Below are positions 1-5,665 of a stretch of 5,665 bases of DNA, piece by piece; positions within the stretch are counted from its first letter, which is position 1, and each line of letters opens with the position of its first letter. Source of the DNA: Pseudomonadota bacterium (GTDB taxonomy: Bacteria; Pseudomonadota; Alphaproteobacteria; Rhizobiales; Xanthobacteraceae); NCBI GenBank assembly GCA_021779635.1, contig JAJYAH010000247.1:1-5665 (forward strand), given 5' to 3'. The notes beneath the pieces were generated by a model. The model did no database searches. It had not been told where the DNA came from and saw only the letters and a list, made by a program, of their open reading frames with translations. The position numbers and the translations under genes are program-made.

Positions 1-1
1 C

Positions 2-1339
2 GAGAAACCGCTGTCAAAATGGCGACTAATCTTCTCCGTTTTCCTTCCCTTTGCTGCTGGCTACTATCTATCTTTCCTTTTCCGGACCATCAATGCGTCG
101 ATCTCGCCAGCATTGACATCGGATTTTGGGCTCGGTGCGGCCGAGACGGGGTTGCTCGCGTCGGTTTATTTCCTTGTCTTTGCCGGCGCTCAGATCCCGA
201 TCGGCGTGCTCCTGGATCGCTATGGTCCAAGGCGAGTCCAGAGCGTGTTGCTGGTAGTTGCGGTCGGGGGCGCGACCTTGTTTGGCAATGCCGATAGTTT
301 CGCTGAACTTCTTATCGGTCGTGCCATGATAGGGCTCGGCGTTGCCGCCGCATTGATGGCCGGGCTCAAGGCGATTGTCGTTTGGTTTCCAAGAGATCGA
401 GTAGCATTCGTCAATGGCGGCATGATCATGCTTGGCTCGCTCGGGGCCGTCACGGCAACGGCGCCGACGGATTGGTTGCTGAATTGGATTGGCTGGCGCA
501 GCCTGTTCGAAGTTCTGACGGTCGCGACGCTCGCGACCACCGGGCTGATCTATTTCGCCGTGCCCGAAACCAACGGGAGTTCCAAACGCTCCGCCCCCTC
601 TGGGAAGCCGCTCACATTGCATTCCATCTTTTCGGATCCGCGCTTTCTGAGGATTGCTCCACTCTCTGCAACTTGCATCGGATCTTCCTGGGCAATGCAG
701 TCTTTGTGGGCCGCATCCTGGCTGGCTGACGTCGAAGAGCTCGACCGTCAAGCCGTGGTCAGTCAGCTCTTCACAATGGCTTTGGGAATCAGTCTCGGTG
801 CTTTACTGCTGGGAACGATTGCGCATCGGCTGCGCAAACGTGGGATCGCGACCGAAGTTTTGTTGGCGGCATTTGGCGGGTTATTCATGCTGGCCGAACT
901 CGCGCTGGTCTTGCGCGTACCACTGCCATCCATAGTGCCTTGGTCCATCGTATCGGTCGTCGGTGCTGCCACCGTGCTGAGCTATGCGATCATAGCGGAT
1001 TACTTTCCCGTCGAAATCGCTGCGCGTGCCAATGGGGCTCTGAACCTGCTGCATTTTGGCTGGGCGTTCGCTGTCCAATACGGAATCGGACTGATCATCA
1101 ACCAATGGACGCCCAAGGATGGGCACTATCCGATAGACGCCTATCAAGCCGCATTCGGTCTCAGTCTCGCGCTCCAGGTGACTGCTCTGGTGTGGTTCGC
1201 AGCACCCTGGCTTAGAAGCTTTGTCAGATATCTTCGCCTCTCATTTGCGCCGTCGCATGCGGGTTTAGATGGTCAGCGATCGCTCGTACCCGCGGCGTCC
1301 GAAGGAGTCCTTGCGGCCTCACAAGGGGGCGAATGGTGA
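2..1339 (+). CDS. Major facilitator superfamily permease, 5' end cut by window edge
   Basis: This is an inner-membrane secondary transporter of the major facilitator superfamily. The substrate cannot be told from sequence. The frame is open from base 2 to the TGA at 1337-1339, giving 445 visible residues, close to a full permease of about 440-460, so only a few N-terminal residues are missing. The visible start (EKPLSKWRLIF, then LPFAAGYYLSFLFRTINA) is a typical first membrane helix of the family. The signature loop between helices 2 and 3 is present as G68-V-L-L-D72-R73-Y-G75-P-R77-R78. Six hydrophobic segments fill roughly residues 8-187. A hydrophilic loop (about 188-215, VPETNGSSKRS) precedes the second half. 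The C-terminal tail from about residue 405 is polar. The first in-frame start-like codon inside the window (TTG at 113) would delete helix 1 and is not the true start. Family assignment is firm; substrate and gene name are unknown. No functional link to the trb genes is visible. Confidence 0.93.
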   Translation, partial: EKPLSKWRLIFSVFLPFAAGYYLSFLFRTINASISPALTSDFGLGAAETGLLASVYFLVFAGAQIPIGVLLDRYGPRRVQSVLLVVAVGGATLFGNADSFAELLIGRAMIGLGVAAALMAGLKAIVVWFPRDRVAFVNGGMIMLGSLGAVTATAPTDWLLNWIGWRSLFEVLTVATLATTGLIYFAVPETNGSSKRSAPSGKPLTLHSIFSDPRFLRIAPLSATCIGSSWAMQSLWAASWLADVEELDRQAVVSQLFTMALGISLGALLLGTIAHRLRKRGIATEVLLAAFGGLFMLAELALVLRVPLPSIVPWSIVSVVGAATVLSYAIIADYFPVEIAARANGALNLLHFGWAFAVQYGIGLIINQWTPKDGHYPIDAYQAAFGLSLALQVTALVWFAAPWLRSFVRYLRLSFAPSHAGLDGQRSLVPAASEGVLAASQGGEW

Positions 1340-1446
1340 GACTGATGCGGCCGGCGGCGGACAATTAGAGGTATTGCTTCGTTTCGCGATACGCAACGTG
1401 CGCCCAGGCTTGGTGGTCGAATTCAAACCTGAAGCGTCACCAATTG

Positions 1447-1465
1447 TCGCCTTTGCGAAAGGCGA
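1447..1465. terminator. Hairpin, possible weak terminator after the permease gene
   Basis: TCGCCTTT (1447-1454) and AAAGGCGA (1458-1465) form a perfect 8-bp stem around a three-base GCG loop, 108 bases past the permease stop. No T-run follows on either strand, so it does not fit a standard intrinsic terminator. It could stabilise the 3' end of the permease transcript or assist a factor-dependent stop. The structure is seen; the role is a guess. Confidence 0.3.
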
Positions 1466-1622
1466 AGAGGACCGTTGGACCTAAGCTTGAGTAGGTAAAC
1501 AAAAGTTATGCTCGTGCCATTTTTGGCCAAGCGATGTTGAGGTCCAGTCGAGCCAACCTGGTCCTGAGTGGTCGTGCGCTGTGCGCGGTGCTTTGGAGTT
1601 TTCCGTCGCTTCCAACACGTAG

Positions 1623-1805
1623 CTATCGGATTAAGCCGGGGTCATGACCACGGATTGTACGGCTGATTTCTGCAAAGCCAAGCGTCAGCATGGAGGCGGA
1701 TTGATTATTGCCCCCTCGTTCATACTGCTGAAAGACCTGAGCCAGAATTCTCGGCGTACCCCAAACTGTCTTTTTGTACTCCATGGCACGAACGAGATAA
1801 GCCAC
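1623..1805 (-). CDS. Small hypothetical protein or gene remnant
   Basis: A minus-strand frame starts at a GTG (1803-1805) and stops at TAG (1623-1625), giving 60 residues. I do not recognise the protein. It is mostly soluble in character, with a charged, possibly helical N-terminal half (AYLVRAMEYKK) and a polar middle (YERGGNNQSAS). No membrane segment or known motif is visible. The frame is open for 12 more codons upstream of the GTG with plausible protein-like content (KAESSLAQQ) until a TGA, but without a better start. After the TAG the same frame stays open for 38 codons to a TAA at 1506-1508. No clear ribosome site precedes the GTG. It could be a real small gene, the decayed tail of a larger one, or chance. 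It runs opposite to, and diverges from, trbB. Confidence 0.25.
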   Translation of the reverse strand: MAYLVRAMEYKKTVWGTPRILAQVFQQYERGGNNQSASMLTLGFAEISRTIRGHDPGLIR

Positions 1806-1848
1806 TTGTTGCGCTAAGCTGCTTTCTGCCTTTTCTAATCATCCCCAT

Positions 1849-1872
1849 CCGAGGGCGCATGAAGCGCCTCGG
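1849..1872. promoter_or_regulatory. Hairpin in the leader just upstream of trbB
   Basis: CCGAGG (1849-1854), a bulged G (1855) and CGC (1856-1858) pair with GCGCCTCGG (1864-1872) around the loop ATGAA. This is a GC-rich 9-bp stem with a single bulge. It ends 5 bases before the GGGGG ribosome site and 15 bases before the GTG start chosen for trbB. No T-run follows, so it is not an intrinsic terminator. If it lies in the trb transcript it could affect translation or stability of the leader; as DNA it could be a repressor dyad. The structure is seen directly; the function is inferred. Confidence 0.4.
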
Positions 1873-1877
1873 CTGTT

Positions 1878-1882
1878 GGGGG
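1878..1882 (+). promoter_or_regulatory. Ribosome binding site supporting the trbB GTG start
   Basis: A GGGGG run lies 5 bases before the GTG at 1888. It overlaps the competing in-frame TTG (1876-1878), which itself has no purine-rich site at the right distance. This favours GTG 1888 as the trbB start. Confidence 0.55.
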
Positions 1883-1887
1883 CAGCG

Positions 1888-2856
1888 GTGTCAATACATT
1901 CCGTTCAGTCAGAAGCAATCTCGCGCGGTGCGCGCATGCTGCGCACGGCATTCGGTCCTGCGATTGCGTGCTATCTGGAAGATCCGGCCATCATCGAGGT
2001 GATGCTCAATCCCGATGGACGGTTATGGGTTGACCGGCTGTCAGGGGGCCTGACGGAGACCGCTGAACGACTGTCCGCTCCCGATGGGGAACGCATTGTT
2101 CGACTGGTGGCCCATCATGTTGGTGCCGAGGTTCACGCGGGCAGCCCACGTGTCTCAGCCGAATTGCCCGAGACGGGGGAACGTTTCGAGGGCCTGTTGC
2201 CGCCGGTGGTTGCGGCCCCGGCCTTTGCGATCAGAAAGCCAGCTGTCGCCGTGTTCACGCTGGACGACTACGTGGCCGCCGAGATCATGACCTCGGGCCA
2301 AGCCGGCGCTTTGAAGGTCGCAGTTGAAGCCCGCAAGAACATTCTTGTGGCCGGCGGCACGTCTAGCGGCAAGACGACGCTAACCAACGCGCTGTTGGCC
2401 GAAGTCGCCAAGACGTCGGATCGGGTTGTTCTCATCGAAGACACTCGTGAACTGCAGTGCAAGGCAGCAAACCTCGTGGCTTTGCGTACCAAGGATGGCG
2501 TGATCTCGTTATCGGACTTGGTCCGATCATCGCTGCGCTTACGACCCGATCGCATTCCGATTGGAGAAGTCCGCGGTGCCGAGGCTCTCGATCTGCTCAA
2601 GGCCTGGGGAACGGGTCATCCGGGCGGCATCGGCACCATCCATGCGGGCACCGCCATTGGAGCATTGCGCCGGCTCGAGCAGCTCATCCAGGAAGCCGTC
2701 ATCGCCGTCCCGCGTGCCCTGATCGCGGAAACCATCAACGTCATCGCCGTCCTTTCCGGTCGCGGCGCCGATCGTCGCCTGGCCGAGCTCGCTGGCGTCG
2801 CAGGCCTCGGCCCCTCCGGTGATTACAGCCTCACAGCAATAGGGGACAAACTATGA
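1888..2856 (+). CDS. trbB: TrbB, VirB11-type conjugal transfer ATPase
   Basis: TrbB is the cytoplasmic, membrane-associated hexameric traffic ATPase of the type IV secretion channel used in conjugation (VirB11/GspE superfamily, T2SSE domain). From the GTG start the protein has 322 residues, the usual size for the rhizobial family. The N-terminal domain (about 1-120) carries the family-like stretch [13 protein letters not shown]. The nucleotide-binding domain follows: Walker A G156-G-T-S-S-G161-K162-T163; the acidic Asp box I-E184-D185-T-R-E; Walker B-like region I-G226-E227-V-R-G; and the His box from G-H244-P-G-G to T-I-H252-A-G. All key residues are intact. GTG 1888 was chosen over an in-frame TTG at 1876 because the encoded N-terminus ([17 protein letters not shown]) fits the family as I remember it and GGGGG lies 5 bases upstream. 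Its TGA overlaps the trbC ATG in ATGA, indicating coupled translation. The unusual part is the absence of traI, traG or a CopG gene directly upstream. Confidence 0.95.
   Translation: MSIHSVQSEAISRGARMLRTAFGPAIACYLEDPAIIEVMLNPDGRLWVDRLSGGLTETAERLSAPDGERIVRLVAHHVGAEVHAGSPRVSAELPETGERFEGLLPPVVAAPAFAIRKPAVAVFTLDDYVAAEIMTSGQAGALKVAVEARKNILVAGGTSSGKTTLTNALLAEVAKTSDRVVLIEDTRELQCKAANLVALRTKDGVISLSDLVRSSLRLRPDRIPIGEVRGAEALDLLKAWGTGHPGGIGTIHAGTAIGALRRLEQLIQEAVIAVPRALIAETINVIAVLSGRGADRRLAELAGVAGLGPSGDYSLTAIGDKL
2841..2846 (+). promoter_or_regulatory. Ribosome binding site of trbC
   Basis: AGGGGA sits 6 bases before the trbC ATG, inside the last codons of trbB. It fits the translationally coupled ATGA overlap of the two genes. 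Confidence 0.6.
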
Positions 2857-3179
2857 GTGTTATTCCCTGCTTCGAGCGAAGGGTCGTTTCGACGAGTGTG
2901 TTGGTGACCACCTGTCTCGCGGTCAGTCCCGCGCTCGCTGCGGGCTCCAACATGCCGTGGGAGCAGCCTCTCAACCAGATCCTGCAATCGGTCGAAGGCC
3001 CCGTCGCCAAGATCATCGCGGTCATCATCATCATCACCACCGGCCTATCGCTGGCGTTCGGCGATAGCTCGGGCGGCTTCCGCAGGCTGATCCAGATCGT
3101 GTTCGGTTTGTCGATCGCGTTCGCGGCCTCGAGCTTCTTTCTGTCGTTCTTTTCGTTTGGCGGCGGAGTGGTGATCTGA
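2853..3179 (+). CDS. trbC: TrbC, conjugative pilin precursor
   Basis: TrbC is the major pilin subunit (VirB2-like) of P-type conjugation systems. It is exported to the inner membrane and assembled into the pilus. In RP4 the TrbC protein is trimmed and joined head to tail by a dedicated peptidase; whether that happens here cannot be seen. The 108-residue product has a basic N-terminus (ERR, 8-10), a hydrophobic signal core (about 11-25) and a likely signal peptidase site after A27-L28-A29. A conserved mature start follows (GSNMPWEQPLNQIL). Two membrane segments lie at about 51-69 and 78-101, separated by a short polar loop (GDSSGGFRR), as expected for a VirB2-type hairpin. The C-terminus is glycine-rich (FGGGVVI). 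The gene overlaps trbB by four bases, and its TGA shares one base with the trbD ATG. A TCA repeat (3022-3036) encodes part of the first membrane helix. Confidence 0.93.
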   Translation: MSVIPCFERRVVSTSVLVTTCLAVSPALAAGSNMPWEQPLNQILQSVEGPVAKIIAVIIIITTGLSLAFGDSSGGFRRLIQIVFGLSIAFAASSFFLSFFSFGGGVVI

Positions 3180-3442
3180 TGGACGGACAGATCCCAGGCT
3201 TTGAAGCACCGGTCCATCGCGCGCTGACCGAGCCGATCCTGATGGGCGGGGCGCCACGCTCGATCGCCATTGTCAATGGCACGCTCGCAGCCGCCCTCGG
3301 CATCGGTTTGCGCCTCTGGCTCGCGGGCCTCCTTCTTTGGTTCGTCGGCCACATGGCTGCGGTATGGGCGGCCAAGCGCGACCCTGACTTTGTTGAAGTC
3401 GTCCGCCGACATCTTCGCATCCCCGGTCATCTCAACACGTGA
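3179..3442 (+). CDS. trbD: TrbD, VirB3-like inner-membrane protein
   Basis: TrbD is a small inner-membrane component of the conjugation channel. VirB3-family proteins associate with the VirB4-type ATPase, which here is the next gene, trbE. The 87-residue product has a soluble N-terminus (PGFEAPVHRALTEPILMGG) typical of the family. A hydrophobic hairpin at about 29-64 (SIAIVNGTLAAALG, then LWLAGLLLWFVGHMAAVW) is followed by a charged C-terminal tail (AKRDPDFVEVVRRHL). The start ATG overlaps the trbC stop by one base. A GGCGGAG about 11 bases upstream is a weak ribosome site, so translation probably depends on coupling to trbC. Position between trbC and trbE and the size both fit the assignment. 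No defect is visible. Confidence 0.92.
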   Translation: MDGQIPGFEAPVHRALTEPILMGGAPRSIAIVNGTLAAALGIGLRLWLAGLLLWFVGHMAAVWAAKRDPDFVEVVRRHLRIPGHLNT

Positions 3443-3450
3443 GCCCTCCC

Positions 3451-5665
3451 ATGATGAACCTCGCCGAATATAGCCGTTCGAATACCCGTCTCGCGGACTT
3501 TCTACCGTGGGCCGCCCTTGTGGATGAGGGCATCATCCTGAATAAGGACGGATCGTTTCAGCGGACGGCAAAGTTCCGGGGGCCGGATCTTGATAGCGCA
3601 GTCCCGGCCGAACTCGTTGCCATCGCCGGTCGCTTGAACAATGCCCTGCGCCGTCTCGAATCCGGTTGGGCGATCTTTGTCGAAGCCCAGCGCCATTCCG
3701 CGGGTAGCTATCCTCCGAACACGTTTCCGGATGTGGCATCCGCCCTGGTCGATGCCGAACGAAGGGCCCAGTTCGAGGAGGCCGGCGCCCATTTCGAGTC
3801 CAGCTATTTCCTGACGTTTCTGTACCTGCCGCCGGCTGAGGGGACGGCAAAGGCGGAACGGCTGCTTTATGAGAGCAGCAACCGCACCGTCGATGCCGAT
3901 GCGCGAGAGGTCCTCCGCGGCTTTGTCGACCGGACCAATCGCGTCCTACAGCTCGTCGAAGGCTTCATGCCGGAGTGCGCCTGGCTCGACGATCAGGAGA
4001 CCCTGACTTACCTGCATTCGACGGTCTCGACCAAACGGCACTGGGTCAGAGTGCCCGAAATCCCCATGTATCTCGACGCGCTGCTCGCCGATCAGCCGTT
4101 GACCGGCGGCCTCGAGCCCATGCTCGGTTCTGCGCATCTGCGAGTCCTGACGGTAGTGGGATTCCCGACGGCGACGACGCCCGGAATTCTCGATGACCTG
4201 AACCGGCTCCCGTTCGCCTACCGCTGGTCGACCCGTGCGATCATGCTCGACAAGACGGATGCAACAAAGCTCCTGACCCGGATCAGGCGGCAGTGGTTCG
4301 CCAAGCGGAAATCGGTGGCCGCCATCCTGAAGGAAGTCATGACCAATGAGGCTTCCGCTCTTCTTGATACCGATGCCCACAATAAGGCCATGGACGCTGA
4401 CGCGGCACTGCAGGAGTTGGGTTCCGATCAAATCGGAGAGGCCTTCGTCACGGCGACGATCACGGTCTGGGACGGCGCCCCAGCCACTGCGGACGAGAAG
4501 CTCCGCCTCGTCGAAAAGGTGATTCAGGGCCGGGATTTCACCTGCATGATCGAGACGGTCAATGCTGTTGAGGCCTGGCTTGGCAGCATTCCCGGCCATG
4601 TCTACGCCAACGTCCGCCAGCCGCCGATCTCGACTTTGAACCTTGCGCACATGATCCCGCTGTCTGCGGTGTGGGCCGGGGAGGCGAGGGACCATCATTT
4701 CAAGGCGCCGCCTCTGTTCTTGGCCAAAACGGAGGGATCGACCCCGTTCCGTTTTTCACTCCATGTCGGGGACGTCGGGCATACGCTGGTGGTCGGACCG
4801 ACAGGGGCGGGTAAGTCGGTGCTGCTGGCGTTGATGGCATTGCAGTTTCGCCGTTACCCCCAGACCCAAATATTCGCCTTCGATTTCGGGGGATCCATCC
4901 GGGCGGCCGCAATTGCCATGGGCGGCGATTGGCATGACCTCGGCGGCGCTGTTGCCGGGGAGACTTCTGAGTTCGTCTCGCTTCAGCCGCTTGCCGGGAT
5001 CGATGATGTTGCCGAGCGCGGTTGGGCGGCTGACTGGATCAGCTCGATCCTAGAGCGTGAGCGCATCGAGGTGACCCCGGAAGCCAAGGAGCACATTTGG
5101 TCGGCGTTGAGCTCGCTAGCCTCTGCCCCCGTCGAGGAGCGCACGCTTACCGGCCTCTCCGTTCTGCTTCAGTCGAACGTCCTGAAGCGGGCTCTGCAAT
5201 CCTATTGCATCGGGGGGCCCTATGATCGTCTGCTTGATGCTGAAAGCGAACGGCTCGGAGATTCATCGGTTCAGGTCTTCGAAACCGACGGCTTGATTGG
5301 AACTGCGGTCGCGCCTGCTGTTCTTGCCCATCTGTTTCACCGGATTGAAGGCCGCTTCGATGGCCGGCCGACCTTGCTCATCATCGACGAGGGCTGGCTG
5401 GCCCTCGACGACGCGGACTTCGCCGGACGCCTGCGCGAGTGGCTGAAGACGCTGCGCAAGAAGAATGCGTCGGTCATCTTCGCAACCCAGTCGCTGGCCG
5501 ATATCGACGGTTCAGCAATTGCGCCCGCCATCATCGAGAGCTGTCCGACACGGATACTGCTGCCCAATGACCGCGCCATCGAGCCGCAGATCATGGCGAT
5601 CTATCGGCGCTTTGGGTTGAACGATCGGCAGATCGAGATTCTCGCTCGTGCAACACCAAAGCGGG
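3451..5665 (+). CDS. trbE: TrbE, VirB4-type conjugal transfer ATPase, 3' end cut by window edge
   Basis: TrbE is the large VirB4-family ATPase that energises pilus assembly and substrate passage at the inner membrane of the conjugation channel. The frame is open from ATG 3451 through the right edge: 738 complete codons without a stop. Relatives are about 820 residues, so roughly the last 80 are missing. The N-terminus (MMNLAEYSRSNTRLADFLPW) fits the family. The CagE/TrbE/VirB-type N-terminal domain occupies about residues 150-400. The ATPase domain has Walker A G449-P-T-G-A-G-K455-S456, then FAFDFGGS, Walker B L-L-I-I-D646-E647-G-W, and F-A-T679-Q680-S681, all intact. It follows trbD after 8 bases. 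A second ATG at 3454 is an alternative start. No purine-rich ribosome site is seen; the sequence just before the ATG is CCCTCCC, so coupling to trbD translation is likely. Confidence 0.95.
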   Translation, partial: MMNLAEYSRSNTRLADFLPWAALVDEGIILNKDGSFQRTAKFRGPDLDSAVPAELVAIAGRLNNALRRLESGWAIFVEAQRHSAGSYPPNTFPDVASALVDAERRAQFEEAGAHFESSYFLTFLYLPPAEGTAKAERLLYESSNRTVDADAREVLRGFVDRTNRVLQLVEGFMPECAWLDDQETLTYLHSTVSTKRHWVRVPEIPMYLDALLADQPLTGGLEPMLGSAHLRVLTVVGFPTATTPGILDDLNRLPFAYRWSTRAIMLDKTDATKLLTRIRRQWFAKRKSVAAILKEVMTNEASALLDTDAHNKAMDADAALQELGSDQIGEAFVTATITVWDGAPATADEKLRLVEKVIQGRDFTCMIETVNAVEAWLGSIPGHVYANVRQPPISTLNLAHMIPLSAVWAGEARDHHFKAPPLFLAKTEGSTPFRFSLHVGDVGHTLVVGPTGAGKSVLLALMALQFRRYPQTQIFAFDFGGSIRAAAIAMGGDWHDLGGAVAGETSEFVSLQPLAGIDDVAERGWAADWISSILERERIEVTPEAKEHIWSALSSLASAPVEERTLTGLSVLLQSNVLKRALQSYCIGGPYDRLLDAESERLGDSSVQVFETDGLIGTAVAPAVLAHLFHRIEGRFDGRPTLLIIDEGWLALDDADFAGRLREWLKTLRKKNASVIFATQSLADIDGSAIAPAIIESCPTRILLPNDRAIEPQIMAIYRRFGLNDRQIEILARATPKR

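Larger units (their letters stand above)
1340..1887. other. Gene-poor spacer between permease and trb operon
   Basis: About 550 bases hold no convincing gene. Directly seen are a ribosome-site-like AAGGGGG (1323-1329) leading to a ten-codon frame that starts GTGA over the permease stop; an 8-bp hairpin (1447-1465); an imperfect inverted repeat (1468-1478 with 1553-1565); a weak minus-strand frame (1623-1805); and a 9-bp hairpin just before trbB (1849-1872). I saw no tra-box-like dyad, transfer RNA or complete insertion-sequence ends. In Ti-type plasmids traI sits directly upstream of trbB, and in many chromosomal conjugative elements traG or a CopG-like gene does. None is here. I infer that the spacer is a module boundary or decayed DNA. 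A promoter for trbB should lie here, but no good -35/-10 pair could be picked: a TCTAAT at 1834-1839 lacks a well-spaced partner. Confidence 0.6.

Noticed and set aside
68..751. Long minus-strand frame (227 codons) opposite the permease gene
   Set aside because: It lies wholly antisense to a well-supported permease. Its translation is rich in R, D, G and Q with no recognisable domain, as expected of a shadow frame in GC-rich DNA.
1269..1484. Plus-strand frame of 71 codons overlapping the permease end
   Set aside because: It overlaps the permease by 71 bases, has no clear ribosome site and no recognisable protein family. Its tail runs through the 1447-1465 hairpin. A small gene cannot be excluded, but there is no positive support.
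1504..1519. Sigma-54-like promoter on the minus strand (TGGCACG-AGCA-TAACT)
   Set aside because: The -24 part matches, but the required GC of the -12 part is absent (AC instead), and no suitable gene follows on that strand.
1640..1649. Perfect 10-bp palindrome GGTCATGACC
   Set aside because: It is short, single, not at a promoter-like position, and expected by chance at moderate frequency in a window this size.
1876..1878. TTG as start of trbB
   Set aside because: It adds only four residues, lacks an upstream ribosome site, and its second and third bases abut or overlap the GGGGG that serves the GTG at 1888.
1340..1887. Search for a tra box or a traI remnant upstream of trbB
   Set aside because: No 18-bp tra-box-like dyad and no LuxI-family sequence were seen in any frame, so quorum control of the Ti type is not supported.
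2831..3430. Minus-strand frame of 199 codons opposite trbC and trbD
   Set aside because: It is antisense to two recognised genes in a packed operon and has no family resemblance.
3946..4698. Minus-strand frame of 250 codons opposite trbE
   Set aside because: It is fully antisense to trbE, whose frame encodes a clear VirB4-family ATPase. The minus translation looks like a compositional shadow with many R, G, D and H residues.
1..5665. CRISPR array, transfer RNA, ribosomal RNA, toxin-antitoxin or defence system
   Set aside because: No regularly spaced repeats, cloverleaf-like structure or relevant protein families were seen anywhere in the window.

Overview
The window looks like chromosomal or large-replicon DNA of an alphaproteobacterium, most likely of the order Hyphomicrobiales (Rhizobium, Bradyrhizobium, Mesorhizobium type). 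The basis is a GC-rich sequence and a trb gene set whose proteins closely match, from memory, the Agrobacterium/Rhizobium TrbB, TrbC, TrbD and TrbE families. No database search was possible.

Layout: (1) Positions 2-1339 encode a major facilitator superfamily permease on the + strand. It is cut by the left edge, so its start codon lies outside the window. (2) Positions 1340-1887 are about 550 bases with no convincing gene. They hold two hairpins, a long-range imperfect inverted repeat, and a weak minus-strand open frame (1623-1805, reading on past one amber codon to 1506) that may be a gene remnant. (3) Positions 1888-5665 hold the first four genes of a conjugative mating-pair-formation operon, trbB-trbC-trbD-trbE. 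They are packed with 1-4 base overlaps or an 8-base gap. trbE has no stop codon in the window and is cut by the right edge after 738 codons.

How the genes work together: TrbB (VirB11-like ATPase), TrbC (pilin), TrbD (VirB3-like membrane protein) and TrbE (VirB4-like ATPase) are the opening genes of a P-type (RP4/Ti-plasmid trb-like) type IV secretion system. The rest of the operon (trbJ, K, L, F, G, H, I in relatives) would lie to the right. The permease is an unrelated cargo or chromosomal gene that happens to precede the module.

What stands out is the left flank of the trb operon. The window shows no traI (quorum-signal synthase), traG or CopG-like gene directly upstream of trbB, which are the usual neighbours. 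Instead there is a decayed-looking spacer, which may be a module boundary or a rearrangement scar. I found no evidence of a new defence system, CRISPR array, transfer RNA or complete insertion sequence. The coding content is ordinary for a conjugative element.
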